From the NCBI RefSeq assembly GCF_001187505.1, contig NZ_CP012150.1, positions 6,296,048 through 6,360,047 of the forward strand: a stretch of 64,000 bases of DNA, given 5' to 3'. The position numbers and the translations under genes were made by a program. This stretch comes from Mycolicibacterium goodii. GTDB taxonomy: Bacteria > Actinomycetota > Actinomycetes > Mycobacteriales > Mycobacteriaceae. Below are positions 42,140 through 49,994 of the stretch, one piece after another (within the stretch, counting starts at the first letter, position 1; each line of letters starts with the position of its first letter). The notes under the pieces were generated by a model. It saw only the letters and a list, made by a program, of their open reading frames with translations. It ran no database searches and was not told the origin of the DNA.

Positions 42140-42409
42140 CTTCGCGACCTCCCGCAGTGCGTCTTTGACCAGCTCAGCCTCGGCGAGCAGTCGCTTGAGC
42201 CGGGCGTTCTGCTCGCGCAGTTCTTTGAGCTCTTTGGCGGCGTCGGTGTCCATGCCGCCGTAGGTACGGCGCCAGTTGTAGAGCGTTGCCGGCGACACCT
42301 CGAGTTCGGCGGCGATCTCCTCGCCGGTCTTGCCTGCCGCGGCCAACTCGTCTGCACGCCGTAGTTTGCGCACGATGTCCTCAGCGGAGTGCCGCTTCCG
42401 ACCAGCCAT
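42128..42409 (-). CDS. IS3 element A orfA (helix-turn-helix transposase subunit)
   Basis: 93 residues: MAGRKRHSAEDIVRKLRRAD, the HTH segment ELEVSPATLYNWRRTYGG and a leucine-zipper-like helix (KELKELREQNARLKRLL). In IS3 elements OrfA binds the ends and OrfAB is the active transposase. Intact in this copy. Confidence 0.88.
   Translation of the reverse strand: MAGRKRHSAEDIVRKLRRADELAAAGKTGEEIAAELEVSPATLYNWRRTYGGMDTDAAKELKELREQNARLKRLLAEAELVKDALREVAKGKF
42134..42140 (-). other. Slippery heptamer for -1 frameshifting (orfA to orfB)
   Basis: On the minus strand the orfA frame reads G GGA AAA just before TTC TGA, the X-XXY-YYZ pattern. Slipping one base back gives GGG AAA ATT CTG AGC, which is the orfB frame (SPAAKRRAVD). 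This is how IS3 elements make OrfAB. Confidence 0.7.
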
Positions 42410-42463
42410 TCGTTCATCGTCCCTTCTCGCCCGACATCGGGCTACAGGACTCTAAAACTGGTT

Positions 42464-43730
42464 TGATCTGGTCCCGCCGTTTCGAGCCGTGGTTATGAGA
42501 GTCGAGGGATCGAATAGGTGGACGTCCAGAGCGTTTCGAACTCTGTGGGGCAGATGTTACCGAGGTAGCTGTGGCGGCGTTCGACGTTGTAGAAGTTGTC
42601 GATGTAATCGGCCATGGCAGCGGCCAATTCGATGGTGGTGGACCAGCGTCGGGTGTTGAGCAACTCGACCTGCATCCGCGCCCAAAACGACTCCATGGCG
42701 GCGTTATCGAAGCAGTCGCCTACGGTGCCGAACGAGCTGAGCAGGCCCCATCGCCGGATGTTCTCCCCGAAGCTCCAGGAAGTGAACTGTGTGCCGTGAT
42801 CGGCGTGTAGAACTGTTGGTCCGCTGCGCTTTCGGTGGTTGACGGCCATATTGACCGCGTTGTTAACCAGGGTGGTGTCGGCGGTGGTGGAGAACGTGCG
42901 GGCGACGATCACCCGTGAGAAGCAGTCCAGGATGGCACAGCAGTACACCTTGCCGTCACGGGCTGGGTGTTCGGTGATGTCGGTGCACCACAGCTCGTTA
43001 GGTCGGGTGGCGGTGAACCGCCGGTTGACCAGGTCGACAGGGGTGTCGACGCCGATCAGATTGGGTTTTCGGCGGCCTGGGCGCGGCAACCCATGTAAGC
43101 CGCGCTCGGACATGATCGAGTTGACCAATTTGTGGTTGACGTTCATGTCGTAGTCGGCCAGCAGCGCCGCGCGGACCCGGCGGCGACCGTAGGTGCCGCG
43201 AGAACGCTGGTGGATCTCGGTGATCGTATCGGCCACAATCAATCGCCGCACCTCACGGTCTGGTACCGGACGCCGCCTGTGGTACTGCAGTAGCGATCGC
43301 GTCAATCCCGTCACGCGGCACGATGATCGAGCTGAATGTCCGCGCGCGATCAGCCCTTCAACGATCCCGCGTCGGCGTTTTGGGGGCACCACCGCCTCTT
43401 CGTTGAACAGTTCGCACGCATCGCGAGTCAAGGCCAGTTCGGCCTCCAGCTCAGCGATCCGTTTATGGGCGGCTGCCAGCGCGTCGGCGTCCACACTCGG
43501 GGTGCCGTCGATGACTCCGGCGTCGATAAGCGCTTGGCGTTTCCACCGGAACAATGTTGCCTGGCAGATTCCCGTCTCAGCCGCGATGACGGCCACCGGC
43601 TCGCCCGATCGAAGTCGCGCGACGATTTGCCGGCGAACTGATGATGAGTACTGACGGGGCATGTGACCTCCTGCTGATCACTCTGCCCTCGACTCTCACA
43701 ACAGTGGACCAACAACACGGGTACAGATCA
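42464..43730 (-). mobile_element. IS3-family element B, copy 2 (complete)
   Basis: 1267 bases with ends TGATCTGGTCCCGCC and GGGTACAGATCA. Internal matched blocks GAGAGTCGAGGG are found about 30 bases in from both ends. Flanked by a 3-base GTT direct repeat (42461-42463 and 43731-43733). It lies inside element A and carries one uninterrupted transposase gene, so it is the most likely active member of the stack. Confidence 0.87.
42493..43662 (-). CDS. IS3-family transposase, single fused frame
   Basis: 389 residues. N-terminal HTH (ARLRSGEPVAVIAAETGICQ, ATLFRWKRQAL), then coiled-coil helix, then the rve/DDE core with LWCTDITEH (first Asp), LHADHGTQFTSW (second Asp) and DNAAMESFWARMQVE (Glu). 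OrfA and OrfB are fused in one frame, unlike element A. Ends IDNFYNVERRHSYLGN, the usual IS3 tail. Confidence 0.9.
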   Translation of the reverse strand: MPRQYSSSVRRQIVARLRSGEPVAVIAAETGICQATLFRWKRQALIDAGVIDGTPSVDADALAAAHKRIAELEAELALTRDACELFNEEAVVPPKRRRGIVEGLIARGHSARSSCRVTGLTRSLLQYHRRRPVPDREVRRLIVADTITEIHQRSRGTYGRRRVRAALLADYDMNVNHKLVNSIMSERGLHGLPRPGRRKPNLIGVDTPVDLVNRRFTATRPNELWCTDITEHPARDGKVYCCAILDCFSRVIVARTFSTTADTTLVNNAVNMAVNHRKRSGPTVLHADHGTQFTSWSFGENIRRWGLLSSFGTVGDCFDNAAMESFWARMQVELLNTRRWSTTIELAAAMADYIDNFYNVERRHSYLGNICPTEFETLWTSTYSIPRLS

Positions 43731-43762
43731 GTTGGACTCATTCACCGGGAACACGCCAATGG

Positions 43763-44807
43763 CAGCGGCCAACTCGATGGTGGTGGACCAGCGTCGGGTG
43801 TTGAGCAACTCGACTTGCATCCGCGCCCAAAACGACTCCATGGCGGCATTGTCGAAGCAGTCGCCTACGGTGCCGAACGAGCTGAGCAAGCCCCACCGGC
43901 GGATGTTCTCCCCGAAGCTCCACGAGGTGAACTGCGTGCCATGATCGGCGTGCAGAACCGTTGGCCCACTGAGATTTCGGTGGTTGACGGCCATATTGAC
44001 CGCGTTGTTAACCAGGGTGGTGTCGGCGGTGGTGGAGAACGTGCGGGCGACGATCATCCGCGAGAAGCAGTCCAGGATGGCACAGCAGTACACCTTGCCG
44101 TCACGGGCGGGGTGTTCGGTGATGTCGGTGCACCACAGCTCGTTAGGTCGGGTGGCGGTGAACCGCCGGTTGACCAGGTCGACAGGGGTGTCGACGCCGA
44201 TCAGATTGGGTTTTCGGCGGCCTGGGCGCGGCAACCCATGTAAGCCGCGCTCGGACATGATCGAGTTGACCAATTTGTGGTTGACGTTCATGTCGTAGTC
44301 GGCCAGCAGCGCCGCGCGGACCCGTCGGCGACCGTAGGTGCCGCGAGAACGCTCGTGGATCTCGGTGATCGTATCGGCCACAATCAATCGCCGCACCTCA
44401 CGGTCTGGTACCGGACGCCGCCTGTGGTACTGCAGTAGCGATCGCGTCAATCCCGTCACGCGGCACGATGATCGAGCTGAATGTCCGCGCGCGATCAGCC
44501 CTTCAACGATCCCGCGTCGGCGTTTTGGGGGCACCACCGCCTCTTCGTTGAACAGTCCGCACGCATCGCGAGTCAAGGCCAGTTCGGCCTCCAGCTCAGC
44601 GATCCGTTTATGGGCGGCTGCCAGCTCGTCGGCCTCCACACTCGGGGTGCCGTCGATGACTCCGGCGTCGATAAGCGCTTGGCGTTTCCACCGGAACAAT
44701 GTTGCCTGGCAGATCCCCGTCTCAGCCGCGATGACGGCCACCGGCTCACCCGATCGAAGTCGCGCGACGATTTGCCGGCGAACTGATAATGAGTACTGAC
44801 GGGGCAT
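43763..44807 (-). pseudogene. N-terminal and core part of element B copy 1 transposase
   Basis: Nearly identical to the copy 2 transposase from MPRQYSLSVRR through the DDE residues to the IELAAA segment, where element A interrupts it. The last ~40 codons lie at 41080-41204. The present reading frame instead runs into the end of element A (GVFPVNESN). Inactive unless element A is excised. Confidence 0.83.
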
Positions 44808-44875
44808 GTGACCTCCTGCTGATCACTCTGCCCTCGACTCTCACAACAGTGGACCAACAACACGGGTACAGATCA

Positions 44876-44902
44876 GGTGGACTCAGAAACGGGGACTCGC
44901 CA
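44876..44902. mobile_element. Terminal 27 bases of an outer IS3-family element (remnant, right)
   Basis: GGTGGACTCAGAAACGGGGA onward is the exact complement of the left end of element A (41205-41231). It abuts the right end of element B copy 1. With 41023-41050 it suggests that element B replaced the interior of an older element A copy. The outer flanks (ACCAA and CCGCG) are not a clear target duplication. Confidence 0.68.
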
Positions 44903-45642
44903 CCGCGACCGCACGCAATCAAGGCCACGACGTCGCGCGGGCACAAGATATCGAGCCAGCCCACGTTGATCACGATTCTCGTCCCACAGGGCACGGCGAT
45001 GGGCATACAGGAACGGACGACCCCGCCGGCGATGGCCAGCCGGCCCAGTTGGAACGAGAACTCCGCGACATGTCGCCTTGGGAGCGCGACCGTGTCGAAA
45101 GAGCAATCTCGCCAGACAAGTTGGTCCAAGATCTGATTAACGGAGGTTGCCCCACTGAGATGGCGACTTCTGCCGCCTCCAGTCCCTACGCCGGACTGAC
45201 ACCGCATGAGTTGCTTGCCAGCATTGGGATTTCGAGAAGCATGGGTGGAAATGGCCACCCCACGACGGATTCAAAAATGGCGTCTGGACCACCACAGACT
45301 ATATACCCGAAGACCTATTTCTCGACCGCATTGGCCTTATAAACGACAAGGTGGGCGATTTTATGGGCGTAGAAGGAGATTCCTACCCTGGGCGCGCCCT
45401 GGCCCCAGGCACGAGCGGCGATTACAACGTGTTCAAAGGAACCGGAGCAACGATCCCCCCAGATTGGGAAGTCCGTTATGGAGATGTCGCTCCGGCTTTC
45501 GACCAGCCCGGAGGAGCTGTGCAGTGGGTGGTCGTCGACGAATACGGCGACACAATCAAAATCCATACCCTGGTGGAAGAAGGTATTCTCGAGCCAGTTT
45601 CGGGATCGTACTTTGACAGATGGATGGAGAGCAGAGGACGCA

Positions 45643-46305
45643 ATGATGGATGAGAAGTCGTGGCCCGAAACAGGCAACCTTGCGATCTCAGAAGTCATCG
45701 ACGAGTTGAACTACTGGCGGCGGATTCAACGCCATCTCGGACTGATCGAGTACGACGAGCCCGACTCGGACGGTAAGCGACTCTACTTCCGAAGCGGATA
45801 CCAAGAGGGCCTCGACTGGAAGCACTGGAGGCAATACGGCGAATGGAGTGCATACATCATAGAGTCGACCAATGACGGGTGCTATCTAGTGAAGCACTCA
45901 ACGAAGGGAGAACGCTCCGCCGACCGGGTTGAACGCGTACAGGCAGTGTTCACCCGGTTCGATGATGCCGGGAAATACATTGTCGGGCGTATGGGAAATG
46001 CGGTACGCGTCGATCTGGGTATGGAATCGGTAATCGTTCGATGGGAACACGACGGGGCGGATCCAAGACTAAAAATCGAGGACCCCACCGCAGATCAACT
46101 TCGGTTCATGAGTGATGTGTGCGCGGGCATAAAACCAGGGACATTCGAAAGGCACTTACGGCGATTTTCGCTGGTCGCAGATCCCGAGATCTACGCATTG
46201 CCCGTACCTTCTCAAATCCCAATGATGAATGTGATTCCACTTGAATTGGAAGATCTTCGACTCATACTAACCAAGGGGTTGCAGCTGACAACCTTCGAAA
46301 AGTAG
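45643..46305 (+). CDS. Immunity protein for the second TNT module (IFT-like)
   Basis: About 220 residues. It starts at the first of two adjacent ATGs, inside the 3' end of the toxin frame, with AGAGGA upstream. It shares the layout of the immunity protein at 37783: an EGLDWKHW..SAYIIE block, DGCYLVKHSTKGE, then DAGKYIVGRMG and a Pro-rich C-terminal strand-helix tail. It appears intact although its toxin is broken, so it could still protect against siblings carrying the whole toxin (inference). Confidence 0.7.
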   Translation: MMDEKSWPETGNLAISEVIDELNYWRRIQRHLGLIEYDEPDSDGKRLYFRSGYQEGLDWKHWRQYGEWSAYIIESTNDGCYLVKHSTKGERSADRVERVQAVFTRFDDAGKYIVGRMGNAVRVDLGMESVIVRWEHDGADPRLKIEDPTADQLRFMSDVCAGIKPGTFERHLRRFSLVADPEIYALPVPSQIPMMNVIPLELEDLRLILTKGLQLTTFEK

Positions 46306-46429
46306 TCGCCTCAAACCGCTGAGATAGAGGCGCCGCGGATCACATGCGGAGTGCGGCAAACAAGGTCGAGTAATTCGGTTCGCACTCACCGAACGAGAAG
46401 GGCGAGTCTGAGTCAGGAGAAATACCGAC
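46306..46429. other. Short intergenic stretch after the immunity gene
   Basis: No coding frame. An AGGAGA ribosome-binding-like site at 46415-46420 belongs to the small broken gene that follows. Nothing else recognised. Confidence 0.35.
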
Positions 46430-46656
46430 TTGGAATTGAAGCGCGTCGCAATCAATCTTTGGAACTTCACGCTCTACAAAGCTAACGACGGCTCGGCCGT
46501 CTTGAAGCTAGCATTCAGCGCGGGCGAGTACAAGATCGACATAAACGTTTTTTCGTCTTTGGTCAACTAAACGCTGTCGCCCCGATGGACGCATCCTTGA
46601 AAGACCTGGCCATGATATCCGACACCGATATCCCGACGTACCTTTTCAGCAGTTAG
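46430..46656 (+). pseudogene. Small frameshifted gene of about 75 codons, unknown function
   Basis: A TTG start with AGGAGA nine bases upstream opens a frame ELKRVAINLWNFTLYKANDG ... that stops at 46570. A second frame continues FGQLNAVAPMDASLKDLAMI to a TAG at 46656. They join at a run of six T (46548-46553); one more T would give a single frame of about 75 codons. No family recognised. The neighbours suggest another fragment of the toxin-immunity island. Confidence 0.4.
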
Positions 46657-46924
46657 ATCAAAGTGATGTGACCATCATAAAATGATCTTCACGTAAGTCA
46701 CAGCAGCGTAAAGTTGACACAAACGACGCTGTCGCACAAGTACTATCCCGGCCAAAGTGTCACCGAGTTCGACCCGATCTACGGCGCGGAGCGTGCGTCG
46801 AGGCCCAGACGCAGGTGAGACACCTGCTCTGCGACCGCGTGCTCTGACATGCATCGGCGATTGCACGTACCCGATGCGTTGATGTCACTCCGGCAGTACC
46901 GAACTCACAGCTGGAAGGAAGTCG
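46657..46924. other. Gene-free stretch of about 270 bases before the methyltransferase
   Basis: No supported coding frame. A TTGACA hexamer is at about 46712 and TACTAT at about 46739, but the spacing (about 21 bases) is long for one promoter. GGAAGGAAG just before 46925 is the ribosome site of the next gene. Confidence 0.3.
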
Positions 46925-47713
46925 GTGTACTCCAATAGATTCGACCCGAGGGTCATCGCACAATCCAACGCGCGAGCCTGGGACATCGAAGTTGCCAACG
47001 GTCATTGGGCAACGACACCTCTGACCGACGACGAGTTCCACGAGGCGCAAAGCAAGGGATTTCCGGTGTCTCTGACCGGATTCCGGCCGATACCAGAGAG
47101 CTGGTTGGGTGACCTCTCCGGAAGACGCGTGTTGTGCATCGCGTGCGGCGGCGGACAACAGACAGTGCTGCTCGCTGCGCGAGGCGCTCTCGTCACCTCC
47201 TTGGAGAACTCTGCCCAACAGTTGCAGCGTGACATCGACACCTGCGCGAGGTTCGGTCTCACCGTGACGGCCGTCGAGGGCTCGATGGACAACATGCACA
47301 TGCTGGAAACTTCGGATTTCGACATGGTGGTCCTGGGTGTCGGGGCTCAGTTCGTGGCCGACGTACGCCCGGTGTTCACACACGTGAGTCGTGTCCTCAC
47401 CCAAGAAGGCTCCTTCATCGGGGCGTTCATGAACCCGGTCTGCTACGTGTTCGACTGGGCAGCGCAGGAAGCCGGCCAACTGAAGCTGAGGCACAAGGTG
47501 CCCTACTCCGATCTCACGTCGCTCCACGAGGAGGAACGCATGTCGCTCTTCGGGCCCGACGCACCGTTGGAATTCGGGCACAGCCTCGAGCAGATCCTCG
47601 GCGGACTGCTCGTCGAAGGCCTGCGAATCGACGGCTATCTCGAAGAGTTCAACGAGCGTGACGCGATAGGCGAGTATTTTCCGAGCTATTTCGCGGTGCG
47701 TGCGAGCCGATAA
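46925..47713 (+). CDS. Class I SAM-dependent methyltransferase in the accessory island
   Basis: 262 residues. Motif I is VLCIACGGGQQTVLLAARGA near residue 69, motif II ends SLENSAQQLQ, and the acidic motif IV region is SDFDMVVLGVGAQ. N-terminal residues 20-60 form a cap typical of small-molecule methyltransferases. GTG start with GGAAGGAAG upstream. Substrate not evident; it stands alone between toxin fragments and IS256. Confidence 0.78.
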   Translation: MYSNRFDPRVIAQSNARAWDIEVANGHWATTPLTDDEFHEAQSKGFPVSLTGFRPIPESWLGDLSGRRVLCIACGGGQQTVLLAARGALVTSLENSAQQLQRDIDTCARFGLTVTAVEGSMDNMHMLETSDFDMVVLGVGAQFVADVRPVFTHVSRVLTQEGSFIGAFMNPVCYVFDWAAQEAGQLKLRHKVPYSDLTSLHEEERMSLFGPDAPLEFGHSLEQILGGLLVEGLRIDGYLEEFNERDAIGEYFPSYFAVRASR

Positions 47714-47772
47714 GCGATCGAATCACGTTGTGGCCGTCAGTGTCTGGTACCCCATACGAGGAATCCGGCCAC

Positions 47773-48189
47773 CTAGTGCGGCGAATCAGCCGAAATGCCA
47801 GTTGCATCACGATCATTGCGTCGCACGTAGCCTGGCGTGAACCCTTCCTCGTCGACAATTAGATTGATCGAGGCGAGGTCGCACTCCTCGATATCATCGA
47901 ACGCTATATCGGGCCGTAGCTCCGTGTGAAAGATGGGTCGCCCGTCGGCATCGTATCCGCCGTAGCCTTTGTCGGCATATTCATCCACATACTTGACAAT
48001 GCCCATCGCGTCAGCGGCGCGACGCGCGTACCCCTCCCCACCGCCGGACCACACGATAATTTTTGTATTTTTCATGCTGGCAAGCGTTATCAGTAGGGTG
48101 CGTATTCTCTCATTCGCGACATAGGCGTCGGTGATTGTGTTGTTCCGCAATGTTCCATCAATGTCAAAGGCGATGGTGATCGTCCTCAA
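47773..48189 (-). CDS. Small HAD-superfamily hydrolase
   Basis: About 138 residues. The catalytic motif IAFDIDGTLRNN (DxDGT) is at the N-terminus and IIVWSGGGEGYARR supplies motif II (hydroxyl residue in a W-S-G turn). The third and fourth motifs are weak (KYVDEYADKG, INLIVDEEG). The TTG at 48189 is chosen because AAGGAGA lies eight bases upstream and the catalytic Asp is near the start. Probably a phosphatase of unknown substrate. Confidence 0.65.
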   Translation of the reverse strand: MRTITIAFDIDGTLRNNTITDAYVANERIRTLLITLASMKNTKIIVWSGGGEGYARRAADAMGIVKYVDEYADKGYGGYDADGRPIFHTELRPDIAFDDIEECDLASINLIVDEEGFTPGYVRRNDRDATGISADSPH

Positions 48190-48478
48190 TCTGCGCGTCT
48201 CCTTTATCTGCGGGCAATGCCGCACTGATGTTATCCGGAAGTTTCGGCCAGCTACATCAGAAGCATCGACGATCTGATCATCACGTGGAACGATTTTGGA
48301 AGCGCGACTAAGGCACGTGGCCCAAGCGTCGGTCGTGAAGCACAATGTGACAACGGAGACCACTTAAGGGTGGCGGGTCGACGTGGCGTCTGCTGCAGTC
48401 ATCCGACCGAATCGCGTTGGACGGCTGGACGGCTGGACGGCTGGACTGGAACACTCTCCGGTCCTGAACGTCGCGACC
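48190..48478. other. Gene-free stretch of about 290 bases left of IS256
   Basis: No supported gene. A short tandem repeat of GGACGGCT (three units and a partial, about 48419-48447) lies near the insertion site. The last seven bases (CGCGACC) are the target duplication of the IS256 element. Confidence 0.45.
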
Positions 48479-49938
48479 GGGGGTGTCAGATGTTCTGTGT
48501 AGGTCCTAACGGAAGGATCGCAGGACGTGACGGATGGCAAGGACGTCGATGTGACGCTGGCTGAGGCGGGTTCCACGGTGGAGATGGCTGAGGCGTTGCG
48601 GGCCTCGGGGGCTGTCGATGATCTGCTGGCTCAGATCGACACTGGCGAGGTCGCCCTGACCGGTGAGGGTGGCTTGCTGCCCGGGCTGATCAAGCTGGCT
48701 TTGGAACGCGGCCTGGCCGCCGAGCTGACCGATCATCTGGGCTATGAGAAGGGCGACCCGGCCGGCCGATCGCTGCCCAATTCCCGCAACGGCAGTTCAC
48801 CCAAGACGGTGGCCACCGAGGCCGGCCCGGTCCCGTTGGACGTTCCGCGCGATCGGGATGGCTCGTTCACCCCACGGCTGGTACCCAAGGGGCAGCGTCG
48901 TACCGGCGGGCTCGATGACATGATCATTTCACTGTATGCCGGCGGAATGACGTTGCGCGACATCCAATTTCACCTCCAGTCGACGATCGGTACCGAGGTG
49001 TCGCATGAGACGATCTCCAAGATCGTCGATGAGATCTCCGATGAGGTCCTGGCCTGGCAGCGTCGCCCGCTGGACCCGATCTACCCGGTGATCTACCTCG
49101 ACGCGATCATCGTCAAGGTCAAAGACGGCGGCCACACCCGCAACAAGGCTGCTCACATCGCCGTGGGCGTGGATATGGCCGGGATCAAGCATGTCCTGGG
49201 GATCTGGGTCCAGCAGAACGAAGGGGCGGCGTTTTGGGCGGCGGTGTGCGCCGATCTGGCCAACCGCGGCATCCGCGACGTACTCATCGTGTGCTGCGAC
49301 GGACTCACCGGCTTCCCGGAGGCGATCGCGGCGACCTGGTCACAAGCGGCGGTTCAGACATGTGTGGTGCATCTGATCCGCAACGCGCTGCGGTTCGTGT
49401 CCTACAGCGACCGCAAAGCCGTGGCCGCCGCACTCAAACCGGTCTACACCGCACCCGACGCCGAAGCCGCCCGGGCGGAATTGGATGCGTTCGCCGCCTC
49501 GGAGCTCGGCAAGAAAAACCCCACAGTGACCAAGGTATTCGAGCGGGCGTGGGAGCAGTTCATCCCGTTTCTGGCGTTCCCGCCCGAGTTGCGGCGGGTG
49601 ATCTACACCACCAACTCGATCGAATCGCTGAACTACCAACTGCGCAAGGTCACCAAGAACCGCAGCCAGTTCCCCAACGACGCATCCGTCGTGAAACTGC
49701 TCTGGCTGGCCATCTGCAACATCGAAGACAAACGCGCCGCCGAGCGTGCAAAGGAACGCGGTCAGAAACGCTGCCGAACAGCCCCCGGACGCCTCGTCGA
49801 AGGCCAGGTCGTCACCAACTGGAAAAAGGCACTCGAACAACTCACCCTGGTCTACCCAGACCGCATCGAACGCTATCTGTAAGCACCACAACCGAAAGTT
49901 TCAGACAACCGATCTACACAGAAAACTTGACACGCTCC
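48479..49938 (+). mobile_element. IS256-family insertion sequence
   Basis: About 1460 bases. Terminal inverted repeats match with few changes: GGGGGTGTCAGATGTTCTGT at the left and GGAGCGTGTCAAGTTTTCTG as complement of the right end. A direct repeat CGCGACC flanks it (48472-48478 and 49939-49945). It carries one intact transposase gene. Closing the insertion gives a continuous sequence upstream of the gene at 49995. Confidence 0.88.
48527..49882 (+). CDS. IS256-family transposase (mutator type)
   Basis: 451 residues. DDE residues can be placed at VIYLDAIIVKV (Asp), IVCCDGLTGFPEAI (Asp) and the Glu of TTNSIESLNYQLRKV. The zinc-type C-x2-H pair QTCVVHLIRNALRF is the family signature. N-terminal dimer region has GLAAELTDHLGYEKGD. 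GTG start; no frameshift. Confidence 0.92.
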   Translation: MTDGKDVDVTLAEAGSTVEMAEALRASGAVDDLLAQIDTGEVALTGEGGLLPGLIKLALERGLAAELTDHLGYEKGDPAGRSLPNSRNGSSPKTVATEAGPVPLDVPRDRDGSFTPRLVPKGQRRTGGLDDMIISLYAGGMTLRDIQFHLQSTIGTEVSHETISKIVDEISDEVLAWQRRPLDPIYPVIYLDAIIVKVKDGGHTRNKAAHIAVGVDMAGIKHVLGIWVQQNEGAAFWAAVCADLANRGIRDVLIVCCDGLTGFPEAIAATWSQAAVQTCVVHLIRNALRFVSYSDRKAVAAALKPVYTAPDAEAARAELDAFAASELGKKNPTVTKVFERAWEQFIPFLAFPPELRRVIYTTNSIESLNYQLRKVTKNRSQFPNDASVVKLLWLAICNIEDKRAAERAKERGQKRCRTAPGRLVEGQVVTNWKKALEQLTLVYPDRIERYL

Positions 49939-49994
49939 CGCGACCTGAGCGCCGGTGCACCTATCCTTCGACACCCCACTACGAGGACCTCACC

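Larger units (their letters stand above)
41205..43758 (-). mobile_element. IS3-family element A (orfA/orfB type), itself interrupted by element B copy 2
   Basis: Imperfect terminal inverted repeats: TGGCGAGTCCCCGTTTCTGA at the left, and TGGCGTGTTCCCGGTGAATG as the complement of the right end. It sits in element B copy 1 with a 4-base ATGG duplication. Element B copy 2 (42464-43730) is inserted in its right end with a 3-base GTT duplication. Without that insert it is 1284 bases, a normal IS3 size. Confidence 0.85.
41051..44875 (-). mobile_element. IS3-family element B, copy 1, interrupted by a nested element
   Basis: Ends read TGATCTGGCCCCGCC on the left and GGGTACAGATCA on the right, matching copy 2. 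The element is cut at 41204 and resumes at 43759. The four bases ATGG occur on both sides of the inserted element (41201-41204 and 43759-43762). Removing the insert and one ATGG restores 1267 bases, the exact length of copy 2. Its transposase is therefore broken. Confidence 0.82.
40835..45653 (+). pseudogene. Second TNT-type toxin module, split by nested insertion sequences and frameshifted
   Basis: Left part 40835-41022 starts at a GTG overlapping the previous gene and encodes a linker (TPDDSDGTLRRVPDTPASNS). Right part resumes after 44902 with Asp/His/Gly-rich linker, then PWERDRVERAISPDKLVQDL. A single-base frameshift at about 45217-45224 moves the frame; the following frame encodes the TNT fold: HWDFEKHGWKWPPHDGF, DRIG, GDFMGVEG, GRALAP and AFDQPGGAVQW with the conserved Gln, ending LVEEGILEP. 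The stop at 45653 overlaps an immunity gene. As it stands the gene cannot make a whole toxin. Confidence 0.65.

Noticed and set aside
46712..46745. Sigma-A promoter before the island methyltransferase
   Set aside because: TTGACA and TACTAT are about 21 bases apart, too far for a normal promoter; left as a weak note only.
48419..48447. Minisatellite of functional interest
   Set aside because: Only about 3.5 copies of an 8-base unit; no sign of a role beyond slippage.
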